From Vicia villosa (Eukaryota > Streptophyta > Magnoliopsida > Fabales > Fabaceae): a stretch of DNA of 64,000 nt. Shown here one piece after another: positions 56,405 through 64,000 of this stretch (the stretch's first letter is position 1; each line of letters starts with the position of its first letter). Below the pieces are notes generated by a model that was given only the letters and a program-made list of their open reading frames with translations, was not told the origin of the DNA and did no database searches. The translations under genes were made by a program, and so were the position numbers. The stretch is taken from positions 124,001-188,000 of the forward strand of contig NW_026705237.1 of NCBI RefSeq assembly GCF_029867415.1. The letters run 5' to 3'.

Positions 56405-59095
56405 CTAAGATGGCCCTAGCCTTGACAGGATCTTGGCCAGCATCTCTTGAACCTCATTGTTGTGTCCATCTTGCCTCACCATGAAAGCTCTAAACTCAGC
56501 ATTGAGTGAGCTTTGCTCATCCTGTCTCTTCTGAATTTCTTCCAGAGTCCTTGCAAGACGAGAAGATTCATCAGAAGAAGCTTCACCGCTTTCAACCACA
56601 GGAATAGCAACTTGATCTGTAGCTTCCATGGATAGATCATTTGCAGGGATTTCCTCAACAGGATCTGATTCAGCAACATGATCTTCAACATCTGCTTCTT
56701 GCATAGAAGCATCTCCATATTCTGCAGCAGGAATTTCCGAGTCTCCATTCTCAAGTGCCTGAAGAATGGCAGCTAGATTCCTGGGAGCAGAAGGACCTTC
56801 AACTTCTGGTGGGTCAACAACTTCTGGAATGACCAAGCTCGGGTCTTTCTCAGAAGGGTTTTCCCTCAGATAGTTAAAGAGAGTCTTGAAATCTCCGAGC
56901 AGAACAGGATAATCAGGAATAAAGATAACAATATCCCTGCATGGATTTGCTTCCATTTCAGCAGCCAGTCTTAATTGTTCCATCTCATCCAAGAAGGGCT
57001 TCTCTTCCAACAGATGTCTTCCTTTGAGACTAGCAAACCAGAAGTCTTCATAATTCCTCAGAATTCCACGAGGCCGTGGGGCAGCAGCTACACAGGCTTC
57101 CTGAAGTTCTAAAAACAGAGCATCTGATTCTCTGCGAAAGATCCTCCAGAAGTTCCGCATAGCAACATCATTCAATCCAGAACTTTCAGCAATTCTGAGA
57201 GTATCAAAGATACTTCTGAGATTCCTCTTTATTTTTTCAAAAACTACACCAATAGGGTATACAGGGCGGAATTTTATTTGGGTTTTTGAAAAGGCAGGGT
57301 TGGAGGTGAAGTACGGATGAGGTTCTCTATCCAACCTATAAGAAGATTCTGCTTCAGTATCAGACTCTAACACTACCACTTCAGCTTCAGGACGAGGCTT
57401 GGGAGTGTAGTTGCAATCACGGAGCAGCTGCTCATGTGATGCAGAGGTTGGAAGAGGAGAATCACAAAGGTTGTTTTGAGAGGTGGAGGGAGTATGTTCA
57501 AAGGTGGCATTGGGAGAAGGTTGAGATGGAAAGAGAGTTTGAAGGGGTGGTATATCCAGAACAGGATTGATGGTAGGTGGAGAGGAAGGAATGGTTATAG
57601 GAGAAGATGGAGGTGTAAGAACATGGACAAAAACAGGTGATTCTGATGTGGCTTTTTCTGGTTCAGGTGTAGGGACAACCTCTATTGGTGCAACTTCTGA
57701 ACGAACAGCAGGAGCAGAATCAGGTTCAGAAATGCATATACCTTTGGAACCTCTCAGAAAAGCTTTGGCCACATCCTCAGTCTTCTTTTGCTTCTTACTC
57801 TTCGGCTCTTCAATAATCTTTGCTTTGCCGCTAGAGATTTCTTTCCTTCTGACATATGCCAGAACTTCTGATTGATTCTCAGCCTCTTGAGAGACATTTT
57901 CTTCATCAGACTCTTGAAGAATCATCTTCCTTTTTCTTGTTTTCTTCTTCTCAACAGCTTCTTTCCCTTTCTTCTCAAACTCATCAGAAACAGACTTAGC
58001 AACCTTTGCAATGACCTCTTTAGAAACATCTTGTTTCTTAGAGACAGCAGAAGGATAATCATGCTTTCTTTTAGTCCTTTCTTCCTTCTTCTTATTTATT
58101 TTCATTGGAGCACCCTTCTCTTGATTTTTGAGATATTTATTTTCTTCTTGTGATAACAGATACCTAGTTCTGACTACAGGTACCTCACAGTTGAAGAAAG
58201 TTTCAAACTCAGCAAGAACAGGTGCTCTTCTGATTCTTGTATCAGCAAAAGGTTGGGGAGTCTTACTGATAGCCTTAATTACTTTCATCTTCTTCAAAGT
58301 GAATGCATTCAGACAAGCCCCAGATGTGACAGCAAGGTCTTTCACAATACCTTCAGATTCCAAGCTTTCAACAATCTTTGAATGCACCAAAAGATTTGAA
58401 ATAATCCTTCCAAAAGGAATGATTGTTCCACCTTTTTCTCTGAAAGCGTTTCTGGAATCCTTTACTGCTTTCCACAAATGGTTGAAGATGATGTAGATCG
58501 CATCAACCTTCTTCTTAGTGGCAATGCAATAAAGAATATACCTTTGCTCATTATTGATGAAATCCGAGGCATGTGTTCCTTTCCTATGGTAGAAACACCC
58601 AAGAAGGATATTTGTCCAGATTTTGTAGACGTCTCTCAAATCCTTGACGCTCTTTGTTTTCTTGACATTTGGATAGAGAGTGGATAGAACATCTCCCAAA
58701 TCTGCCCTTTGATCAATCTCAAAAGCCCCTTCAGGGTTTTTCAGATCAAACATCACTCTTAGGATGTTTTCAGTAATAACAACAAACTTTCCATGGACGA
58801 AAGAAAGTATTGATTTTGGAGCAACCACATCATGTGCCCAGAACTCCTTGACAAGATCCGGATAAACTGGGCCAACGAACTCAGCAAACAACAAGGTCCA
58901 TCCTTGAAAGATGATGTCTTCTTTAAGATGAAATTCATGTTCTTCAAGGTTGTCAAAATCAACAATAAGTTCACATAGAACTTCTAATTTGTCCTTGGGA
59001 ATAGAGCATGCAACAACAGGAGTAAGTTGCAAAATTTCTTCTTGGAGATGGTGAGGAACAGATGTATCAACATTTTGGGATGAGAAGGCAGCCAT
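56405..59095 (-). CDS. Sirevirus ORF3 (env-like/putative plant transposon protein)
   Basis: 896 codons, ATG at 59095 (MAAFSSQNVDTSVPHHLQ), fully open. The N-terminal third has a domain recurrent in the third ORF of Sireviruses and often labelled envelope-like or putative plant transposon protein (FVGPVYPDLVKEFWAHDVV near 72-90, GKFVVITENILRVMFDL near 100-116). A Lys/Glu-rich nuclear-signal-like region follows (about 325-440), then a Pro/Ser-rich segment (about 485-545), a second folded region (about 600-760), acidic sequence, and a C-terminal coiled coil (EEIQKRQDEQSSLNAEF near 850). I see no signal peptide and no clear membrane helix, so an envelope role is doubtful. The open frame contrasts with the ruined pol. 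Confidence 0.85.
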   Translation of the reverse strand: MAAFSSQNVDTSVPHHLQEEILQLTPVVACSIPKDKLEVLCELIVDFDNLEEHEFHLKEDIIFQGWTLLFAEFVGPVYPDLVKEFWAHDVVAPKSILSFVHGKFVVITENILRVMFDLKNPEGAFEIDQRADLGDVLSTLYPNVKKTKSVKDLRDVYKIWTNILLGCFYHRKGTHASDFINNEQRYILYCIATKKKVDAIYIIFNHLWKAVKDSRNAFREKGGTIIPFGRIISNLLVHSKIVESLESEGIVKDLAVTSGACLNAFTLKKMKVIKAISKTPQPFADTRIRRAPVLAEFETFFNCEVPVVRTRYLLSQEENKYLKNQEKGAPMKINKKKEERTKRKHDYPSAVSKKQDVSKEVIAKVAKSVSDEFEKKGKEAVEKKKTRKRKMILQESDEENVSQEAENQSEVLAYVRRKEISSGKAKIIEEPKSKKQKKTEDVAKAFLRGSKGICISEPDSAPAVRSEVAPIEVVPTPEPEKATSESPVFVHVLTPPSSPITIPSSPPTINPVLDIPPLQTLFPSQPSPNATFEHTPSTSQNNLCDSPLPTSASHEQLLRDCNYTPKPRPEAEVVVLESDTEAESSYRLDREPHPYFTSNPAFSKTQIKFRPVYPIGVVFEKIKRNLRSIFDTLRIAESSGLNDVAMRNFWRIFRRESDALFLELQEACVAAAPRPRGILRNYEDFWFASLKGRHLLEEKPFLDEMEQLRLAAEMEANPCRDIVIFIPDYPVLLGDFKTLFNYLRENPSEKDPSLVIPEVVDPPEVEGPSAPRNLAAILQALENGDSEIPAAEYGDASMQEADVEDHVAESDPVEEIPANDLSMEATDQVAIPVVESGEASSDESSRLARTLEEIQKRQDEQSSLNAEFRAFMVRQDGHNNEVQEMLAKILSRLGPS

Positions 59096-59491
59096 GGATG
59101 CAGAATGAACAAAAGACGAACAAGAAAAGAAAACTGGGTTTTCGATTAGGGTTTTAGAAAACGGCTAAGAACTTTTCAAACAAGAGAATGCAAGAATGAA
59201 GAGAGACAAGGGAGCGAAAAAGATATATGATTTGATTTGAAAAGAATATAAGGAGACGAATATAAAATAGAGAATGAAAAAGAATAAATAAACAAAATGA
59301 ATAGTTTCAGAATCAAAAGAAATCATTTTCATTAAATGACGAGTGACGTGAGGAGAGAGATCGTGGTAAAAGAAATGATTTAGAGCAGTTACCTAGGTCG
59401 GCGTCTTTTCAACTGCACGCTTCGTACTGACCGTAGAGACACGTGTTCATCATCAGATAATGGATGACAGGTGTGAAATATTCAATAGGCT
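59096..59491 (-). other. Spacer upstream of ORF3
   Basis: Contains the block gtgacgtgaggagag ... gcagttacct ... ggtcggcgtc (59345-59414) also found upstream of ORF3 in the first Sirevirus. No ORF is seen. Confidence 0.6.
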
Positions 59492-60018
59492 TTACGCCTT
59501 CTGATTCCGATCACTGCTTCTGAATTGATCAAGTTTCTCTTCTGGAAACACTCCTTCTGAAGTGTGCTGATGTAAATCTGAATGATCTTCTGATCCATTA
59601 TTTCTGATATACACAGCTTCTGGAGATTCACTTCTTTGTTCTGCAGCTTCTGATAAGACAAAACTGTATCTGCAGAAATTCTTAAGCTGCTTTGTTTCAT
59701 CAGAAACAAGTTTATCATCAAACCAGATATTTATTGATTCGTCCACAATCAATGTTTCAATATTGTATATTCTGTAGCATTTAGAGCATTCAGAATAATC
59801 AAGAACGAAACACCATTGCTTTAGAAACAAACAAAACAGATGGTTCCAAGACTAATAAACTTTCTTTTCTGATCTCCTACGAACATAGTTTCTTCAACAG
59901 ATTTAAGTACCAGAACTTGGAAGACAGTCCTTCTTCCCTTCAAGTGTTGAGACCAACTTGAGTCCAGGTGACATGACATGTTGACTTTTATCTTCTTTGT
60001 CGCCAAGAGAATCTGCAA
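59492..60018 (-). pseudogene. Pol remnant: protease fused to integrase C-terminal segment
   Basis: 60018-59821 is a diverged protease start, aligned with that of the first Sirevirus but missing key residues of the catalytic triplet region. 59830-59492 matches only the post-catalytic integrase section (CYRIYNIETLIVDESINIWFD against the first Sirevirus near residues 412-430). The junction near 59830 removes roughly 330 codons of integrase core, and everything beyond about residue 480 (reverse transcriptase, RNase H) is gone. Frames shift between the parts. It is non-functional. Confidence 0.9.
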
Positions 60019-61816
60019 AAGAAATAGTCTTTTTCTTTGGTACCCACATCTTCTTGGGTCCTTTCTTGTTAGTTCTCCTCAAGTTCTGATTGAACTTGGG
60101 TTTAACATTGTAAGCAATAGGAGGAACAGCATGATAATTCTTAATATGAGTTTCATGATATTTCCTAGGTTGTGTCACATGCTTCTTAGTGTGTGTAATG
60201 TGAAAACTTTGAGCATGTGAAGTGTGCCTAATATCATGGGAGTGGCCATACTTGAACTGATCATACAATGGCTTGTATGTGATTTTCATTTCATCAACAG
60301 GTTCAAGTTTGTATGCGGTTTCACCCTCAAAACCAATGTCGACTCTTTTGTTTCCAGACACAGCATATATCATAGAAGCTAGCTGACTTCTGCCAATACT
60401 TCTAGATAAGAACTTCCTGAAACTTAAATCATATTCTTTCAGAATATGGTTTAAACTAGGAGTGGATTTTTCTGAATCAGAAGGAGATCCAACATTATTG
60501 GATAATTTTAAAAGTTTTTCTTTTAATTCAGAATTCTCCAACTCAAGCTTCTTTGTTTCAAATTCAAATAGCTTTTTCAGCTTTTTGTATTTGAGACTAA
60601 TCTGAGACTTGAATTCCAGAAGTTCTGTTAGACTGGAAACTAACTCATCTCTAGTAAGTTCAGAAAATACCTCTTCAGAATCTGATTCTGATGTAGATTC
60701 TGATCCGTCATCTTCTGTCGCCATCAGCGCACAGTTAGCCTGCTCATCTTCAGAGTCTGAATCATCTTCTGACTCATCCCAGGTTGCCATAAGACCTTTC
60801 TTCTTATGAAACTTCTTCTTGGGATTTTCCTTCTGAAGTTTTGGACATTCATTCTTGAAGTGTCCAGGCTCATTGCATTCATAGCACATGACCTTCTTCT
60901 TGTCAAATCTTCTGTCATCAGAAGATTCTCCACGTTCAAATTTCTTTGAACTTCTGACGCCTCTGAACTTCCTTTGCTTGTTCTTCCAGAGTTGATTTAG
61001 CCTTCTGGAGATCAAGGACAGTTCATCTTCTTCTTCAGATTCTGATTCTTCAGGATCTTCTTCTCTAGCCTGAAAAGCGTTAGTGCATTTCTTGATATTG
61101 GATTTTAATGCAATAGACTTACCTTTCTTTTGAGGCTCGTTTGCATCCAGTTCAATTTCATGACTCCTCAGGGCACTGATCAGCTCTTCCAAAGAGACTT
61201 CATTTAGATTCTTCGCAATCTTAAATGCAGTCACCATAGGACCCCATCTTCTGGGTAAGCTTCTGATGATCTTCTTTACGTGATCAGCCTTGGTGTATCC
61301 CTTGTCAAGAACTCTCAATCCAGCAGTAAGAGTTTGAAATCTTGAAAACATCTTTTCAATGTCTTCATCATCCTCCATCTTGAAGGCTTCATATTTCTGG
61401 ATTAGAGCAAGAGCTTTAGTCTCCTTGACTTGAGCATTTCCTTCATGAGTCATTTTCAAGGACTCATATATGTCATAGGCCGTTTCCCTGTTAGATATCT
61501 TCTCATACTCAGCATGAGAGATAGCATTCAGCAAAACAGTTCTGCATTTATGATGATTCCTGAAAAGCTTCTTCTGATCATCGCTCATTTCTTGCCTTGT
61601 CAGCTTTACGCCACTGGCATTTACCGGATGTTTGTAACCATCCATCAGAAGATCCCATAGATCACCATCTAGACCAAGAAAGTAACTTTCCAGTTTATCT
61701 TTCCAGTATTCAAAGTTTTCACCATCAAATACCGGCGGTCTAGTATAACCATTGTTACCGTTGTGTTGCTCAGCAGAGCCAGATGTAGATGTAGACTTTG
61801 CAGTTTCATCAGCCAT
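59903..61816 (-). CDS. Sirevirus gag, second copy
   Basis: 637 codons from the ATG at 61816. It is very similar to the gag at 26273-28192 through the capsid-like part and the zinc knuckle CYECNEPGHFKNEC, and diverges only near the C-terminus after WVPK. It keeps an open frame although pol is lost, and ends in the frame opposite to the pol remnant (+1 relation, as in the first Sirevirus). It probably still makes a particle protein able to package its own or related RNAs. Confidence 0.92.
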   Translation of the reverse strand: MADETAKSTSTSGSAEQHNGNNGYTRPPVFDGENFEYWKDKLESYFLGLDGDLWDLLMDGYKHPVNASGVKLTRQEMSDDQKKLFRNHHKCRTVLLNAISHAEYEKISNRETAYDIYESLKMTHEGNAQVKETKALALIQKYEAFKMEDDEDIEKMFSRFQTLTAGLRVLDKGYTKADHVKKIIRSLPRRWGPMVTAFKIAKNLNEVSLEELISALRSHEIELDANEPQKKGKSIALKSNIKKCTNAFQAREEDPEESESEEEDELSLISRRLNQLWKNKQRKFRGVRSSKKFERGESSDDRRFDKKKVMCYECNEPGHFKNECPKLQKENPKKKFHKKKGLMATWDESEDDSDSEDEQANCALMATEDDGSESTSESDSEEVFSELTRDELVSSLTELLEFKSQISLKYKKLKKLFEFETKKLELENSELKEKLLKLSNNVGSPSDSEKSTPSLNHILKEYDLSFRKFLSRSIGRSQLASMIYAVSGNKRVDIGFEGETAYKLEPVDEMKITYKPLYDQFKYGHSHDIRHTSHAQSFHITHTKKHVTQPRKYHETHIKNYHAVPPIAYNVKPKFNQNLRRTNKKGPKKMWVPKKKTISFADSLGDKEDKSQHVMSPGLKLVSTLEGKKDCLPSSGT

Positions 61817-61888
61817 CTTTTACTGAAGCGTTTTTCTCTTCCTGAATCTTTTCTAAACACGGTTAAGTGCTTGCACCTTAGAACCGGC

Positions 61889-61900
61889 GCTCTGATGCCA
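61889..61900 (-). promoter_or_regulatory. Primer-binding site of second Sirevirus
   Basis: Minus-strand TGGCATCAGAGC, 2 nt inside the 5' LTR, the same as at 28265-28276. Confidence 0.85.
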
Positions 61901-61902
61901 AT

Positions 61903-63108
61903 TGAAGGATAGAAAAACACTTAGAAAGGGGGGGTTTGAATAAGTGTAGCTTTAAAAACTTGACCGATAAAAATAAATTGCACAGTTATTTTTATCCTGG
62001 TTCGTTGTTAACTAAACTACTCCAGTCCACCCCCGCAGAGATGATTTACCTCAACTGAGGATTTAATCCACTAATCGCACGGATTACAATGGTTCTCCAC
62101 TTAGTCAGCAACTAAGTCTTCCAGAGTCTTCTGATCACACACTGATCACTCCAGGAACAACTGCTTAGATACCCTCTAAGACTTTCTAGAGTATTCTGAT
62201 CCACACGATCACTCTAGTTACAACCTGCTTAGATAACCTCTAAGACTTCCTAGAGTATTCTGATCCACACGATCACTCTAGTTCCTTACAACTTAATGTA
62301 ATCAATTCTAAGAGTATTACAATTGCTTCTTAAAAGCTATAATCACAAACTGTGATATTTCTCTTAACGTTTAAGTTTATTCTCACTAATATATTACAAC
62401 AGCAATGTAGTGAGCTTTGATGAAGATGAAGATTCTGAGCTTTGAATAGAACAGAGTTTCAGCAAGTTAATATGAGTTGTTTTGTTCAGAATCGTTAACC
62501 TTGCTTCTCATCAGAACTTCATATTTATAGGCGTTGGAGAAGATGACCGTTGAGTGCATTTAATGCTTTGCGTGTTCCGTACAGCATCGCATTTAATGTT
62601 ATACGCTTTTGTCAACTACCTCGAGCCTTGTTCACGCTGTGTCTACTGACGTTGCCTTTAATAGCTTCTAACGTTCCTTTTGTCAGTCAGCGTAGCCTGC
62701 CACATGTACTTCCTTCTGATCTGATGTTTGTGAATACAACGTTTGAATATCATCAGAGTCAAACAGCTTGGTGCAAAGCATCTTCTGATCTTCTGACCTT
62801 GAAGTGCTTCTGAGCGTGATACCATCAGAACTTCAGTGCTTCTGATCTCATGTTCTTCTGATGCTTCCATAGACCCATGTTCTGATTCTGCTTCGACCAT
62901 CTTCTGATGTCTTGCCAGACCATGTTCTGATGTTGCATGCTGAACCCTTTGAGACAAAGCTTCTGAGCGCTGAATTATGCATACTCTTTATATATTTCCT
63001 GAAAAGGAAATTGCATTGGATTAGAGTACCATATTATCTTAAGCAAAATTCATATTATTGTTATCATCAAAACTAAGATAATTGATCAGAACAAATCTTG
63101 TTCTAACA
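61903..63108 (-). repeat. 5' LTR of second Sirevirus
   Basis: 1206-bp partner of 54057-55262. TATAAATA at 62522-62529 on minus marks the likely promoter. TSD tttta follows at 63109-63113. Confidence 0.95.
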
Positions 63109-63137
63109 TTTTACACCAGCATGCATGCAACAATACA

Positions 63138-63325
63138 AAGTCTGAAACATTTAAATGTGACAAGACTAATGCATGCAGGAAGTCGCCAGAGGGGGTGGCG
63201 ACAGCATTGATTTTTTATAGTTGTCGCCAACGGGGGTGGCGACAACATTGATTTTTAAGAGTTGTCGCCAAAGGGGGTGGCGAAAACATTGATTTTTAAG
63301 AGTTGTCGTCACCGGGGGTGGCGAC
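63138..63325. repeat. Palindrome plus GGCGAC hairpin array upstream of PMD gene
   Basis: A block with 'gtctgaaacatttaaatgtg' and 'acaagactaatgcatgcagg' (63141-63180) is followed by four hairpins, at 63182-63202, 63223-63243, 63264-63284 (one arm mutated) and 63305-63325. Each is gtcgcca/tggcgac with a 7-nt G-rich loop and a period of 41 bp, joined by 'cattgatttttaagagtt'. It is the same module as 52858-53029. The last hairpin ends 105 bp before the TATA box. Confidence 0.9.
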
Positions 63326-63430
63326 TTGCTTCGTGTTAAGTGTTCAACCGTTGCATGCACTTGTCTTCTCACAATTAATTGTGGCAGACTTTTATTGCAC
63401 CAAACACATTTAATTGTGTTTTGTTTTGGC

Positions 63431-63438
63431 TATAAATA
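63431..63438 (+). promoter_or_regulatory. TATA box of PMD gene
   Basis: TATAAATA in ggcTATAAATAgg, 90 nt upstream of the ATG at 63529; a start of transcription near 63465 would give a roughly 60-nt A/C-rich leader. Confidence 0.75.
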
Positions 63439-63528
63439 GGTCCCCATACTTGTTCATTTTCTTCATCACCAAAGAACTATCATCAAACTTACTTTCATCA
63501 GAACAACTAGTTTTCATCATCAACAAAA

Positions 63529-64000
63529 ATGTCTCTCCTAACAATGGGTGAAGAGCATCGAGGAACCATTGCAAACATCGCCGATTATGTAAGTTTGAGT
63601 AAATTCAATTTATTTATGTTCTAAACACTTAAATTTTCTAATAATATTTACTAATTTCAAACATTCAAATACTTATGGTTCATCGTTTTTTTATAGGATT
63701 TCACGAGATTTAGAACCCGTGCGGGATCGATAAGTCCACCGGACCCTTGGATTGTGCCTTATCTTGAGCGTGCGGGGTTTGGGAAGGTAATTAATTTAAT
63801 AAGCACCTCAATCGATATGAAATTTATATTAGCATTGTGTGAGCGTTGGAGGCCTGAGACCCATACTTTTCACCTTCCAATCGGTGAATGTACCGTCACT
63901 CTAGAGGACGTGTACATGTTATTGGGTCTCAACACAAATGGAAAAGCTGTGTTTGGAAATGTCCAACAACCAAACGCTCTATGTGTAGAATTGTTGGGTG
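63529..64000 (+). CDS. Plant mobile domain (PMD) protein, 5' part, one intron
   Basis: ATG at 63529 in a good context (caacaaaaATGTC). Exon 1 is 63529-63588 (20 codons, ending GCCGATTAT). The intron is 63589-63696, with GTAAGT donor and TTTTTTATAG acceptor (phase 0, 108 bp). Exon 2 runs from 63697 open to the window end. The protein shows PMD hallmarks: PWIVPYLERAGFG, LCERWRPETHTFHLPIGE and TVTLEDVYMLLGLNTNG. PMD proteins include the MAIN/MAIL regulators and many versions carried by MULEs and Ty3/gypsy elements. This one lies beside a MULE transposase and has the shared hairpin promoter module, so a transposon-borne origin is likely. The 3' part is outside the window. Confidence 0.88.

Larger units (their letters stand above)
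54057..63108 (-). mobile_element. Sirevirus derivative with gag and ORF3 but no polymerase
   Basis: LTRs of 1206 bp each (54057-55262, 61903-63108) differ at only a few visible positions, and the TSD is tttta. Read on minus: 5' LTR, primer site, open gag (637 codons), decayed pol remnant, spacer, open 896-codon ORF3, tandem repeats, polypurine tracts, 3' LTR. The integrase core, reverse transcriptase and RNase H are absent. Because the LTRs are nearly identical while the pol remnant is strongly degraded, pol probably decayed before this copy inserted, so it moved with help from another element. Confidence 0.95.

Overview
The window looks like nuclear DNA of a legume of the pea/vetch tribe (Fabeae). 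It has AT-rich intergenic background, very long Ogre-type (Ty3/gypsy, Tat lineage) LTRs that begin TGTCATACCCC, Sirevirus (Ty1/copia) elements, an Athila-like element, a plant L1-type LINE, a Helitron, a MuDR-type transposase and a plant mobile domain (PMD) gene. I see no rRNA, no functional tRNA gene and no ordinary single-copy housekeeping gene. The species assignment is inference from element types.

Layout. 1-5159: two stacked fragments of Ogre-like LTRs (minus). 5160-6595: 3' end and LTR of a Sirevirus (plus). 6596-41866: one L1-type LINE (minus) broken by several later insertions. Its pieces are 6596-6689, 14255-16080 and 40229-41866, and the ORF2 reading frame is kept across the insertions. 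The insertions are an Athila-like gag-protease element (6690-14254, TSD gtggt/gtggc) and a pol-less Ogre derivative (16081-40223, TSD gcatc). A Sirevirus (19836-29478, TSD tgagt, near-identical LTRs) sits inside the Ogre 3' LTR. The minimal order is LINE, then Ogre, then the Sirevirus.

41919-49533: very AT-rich DNA with a candidate non-autonomous Helitron (43254-47174, minus). The Helitron contains a 443-bp terminal-inverted-repeat element and trinucleotide microsatellites. 49534-64000: a MULE/PMD locus. It holds a MuDR-type transposase (minus, one in-frame stop), a 127-codon unknown gene (plus) and the start of a PMD gene (plus, one intron, open to the window end). Hairpin repeats with stem gtcgcca/tggcgac lie 3' of the transposase and upstream of the TATA box of each plus-strand gene. 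A second Sirevirus (54057-63108, TSD tttta) split this locus. It has lost integrase core, reverse transcriptase and RNase H but keeps open gag and an open 896-codon third ORF.

Recurrent theme: three element families here (Athila-like, Ogre, second Sirevirus) lack a polymerase yet keep gag-like or accessory ORFs, which suggests mobilisation in trans. The most unusual signals are the hairpin arrays of the MULE/PMD locus, the exactly periodic 122-residue triplication of a zinc-knuckle module in the Ogre derivative, the gag+ORF3-only Sirevirus, and tRNA-like A/B-box modules inside Ogre LTRs.
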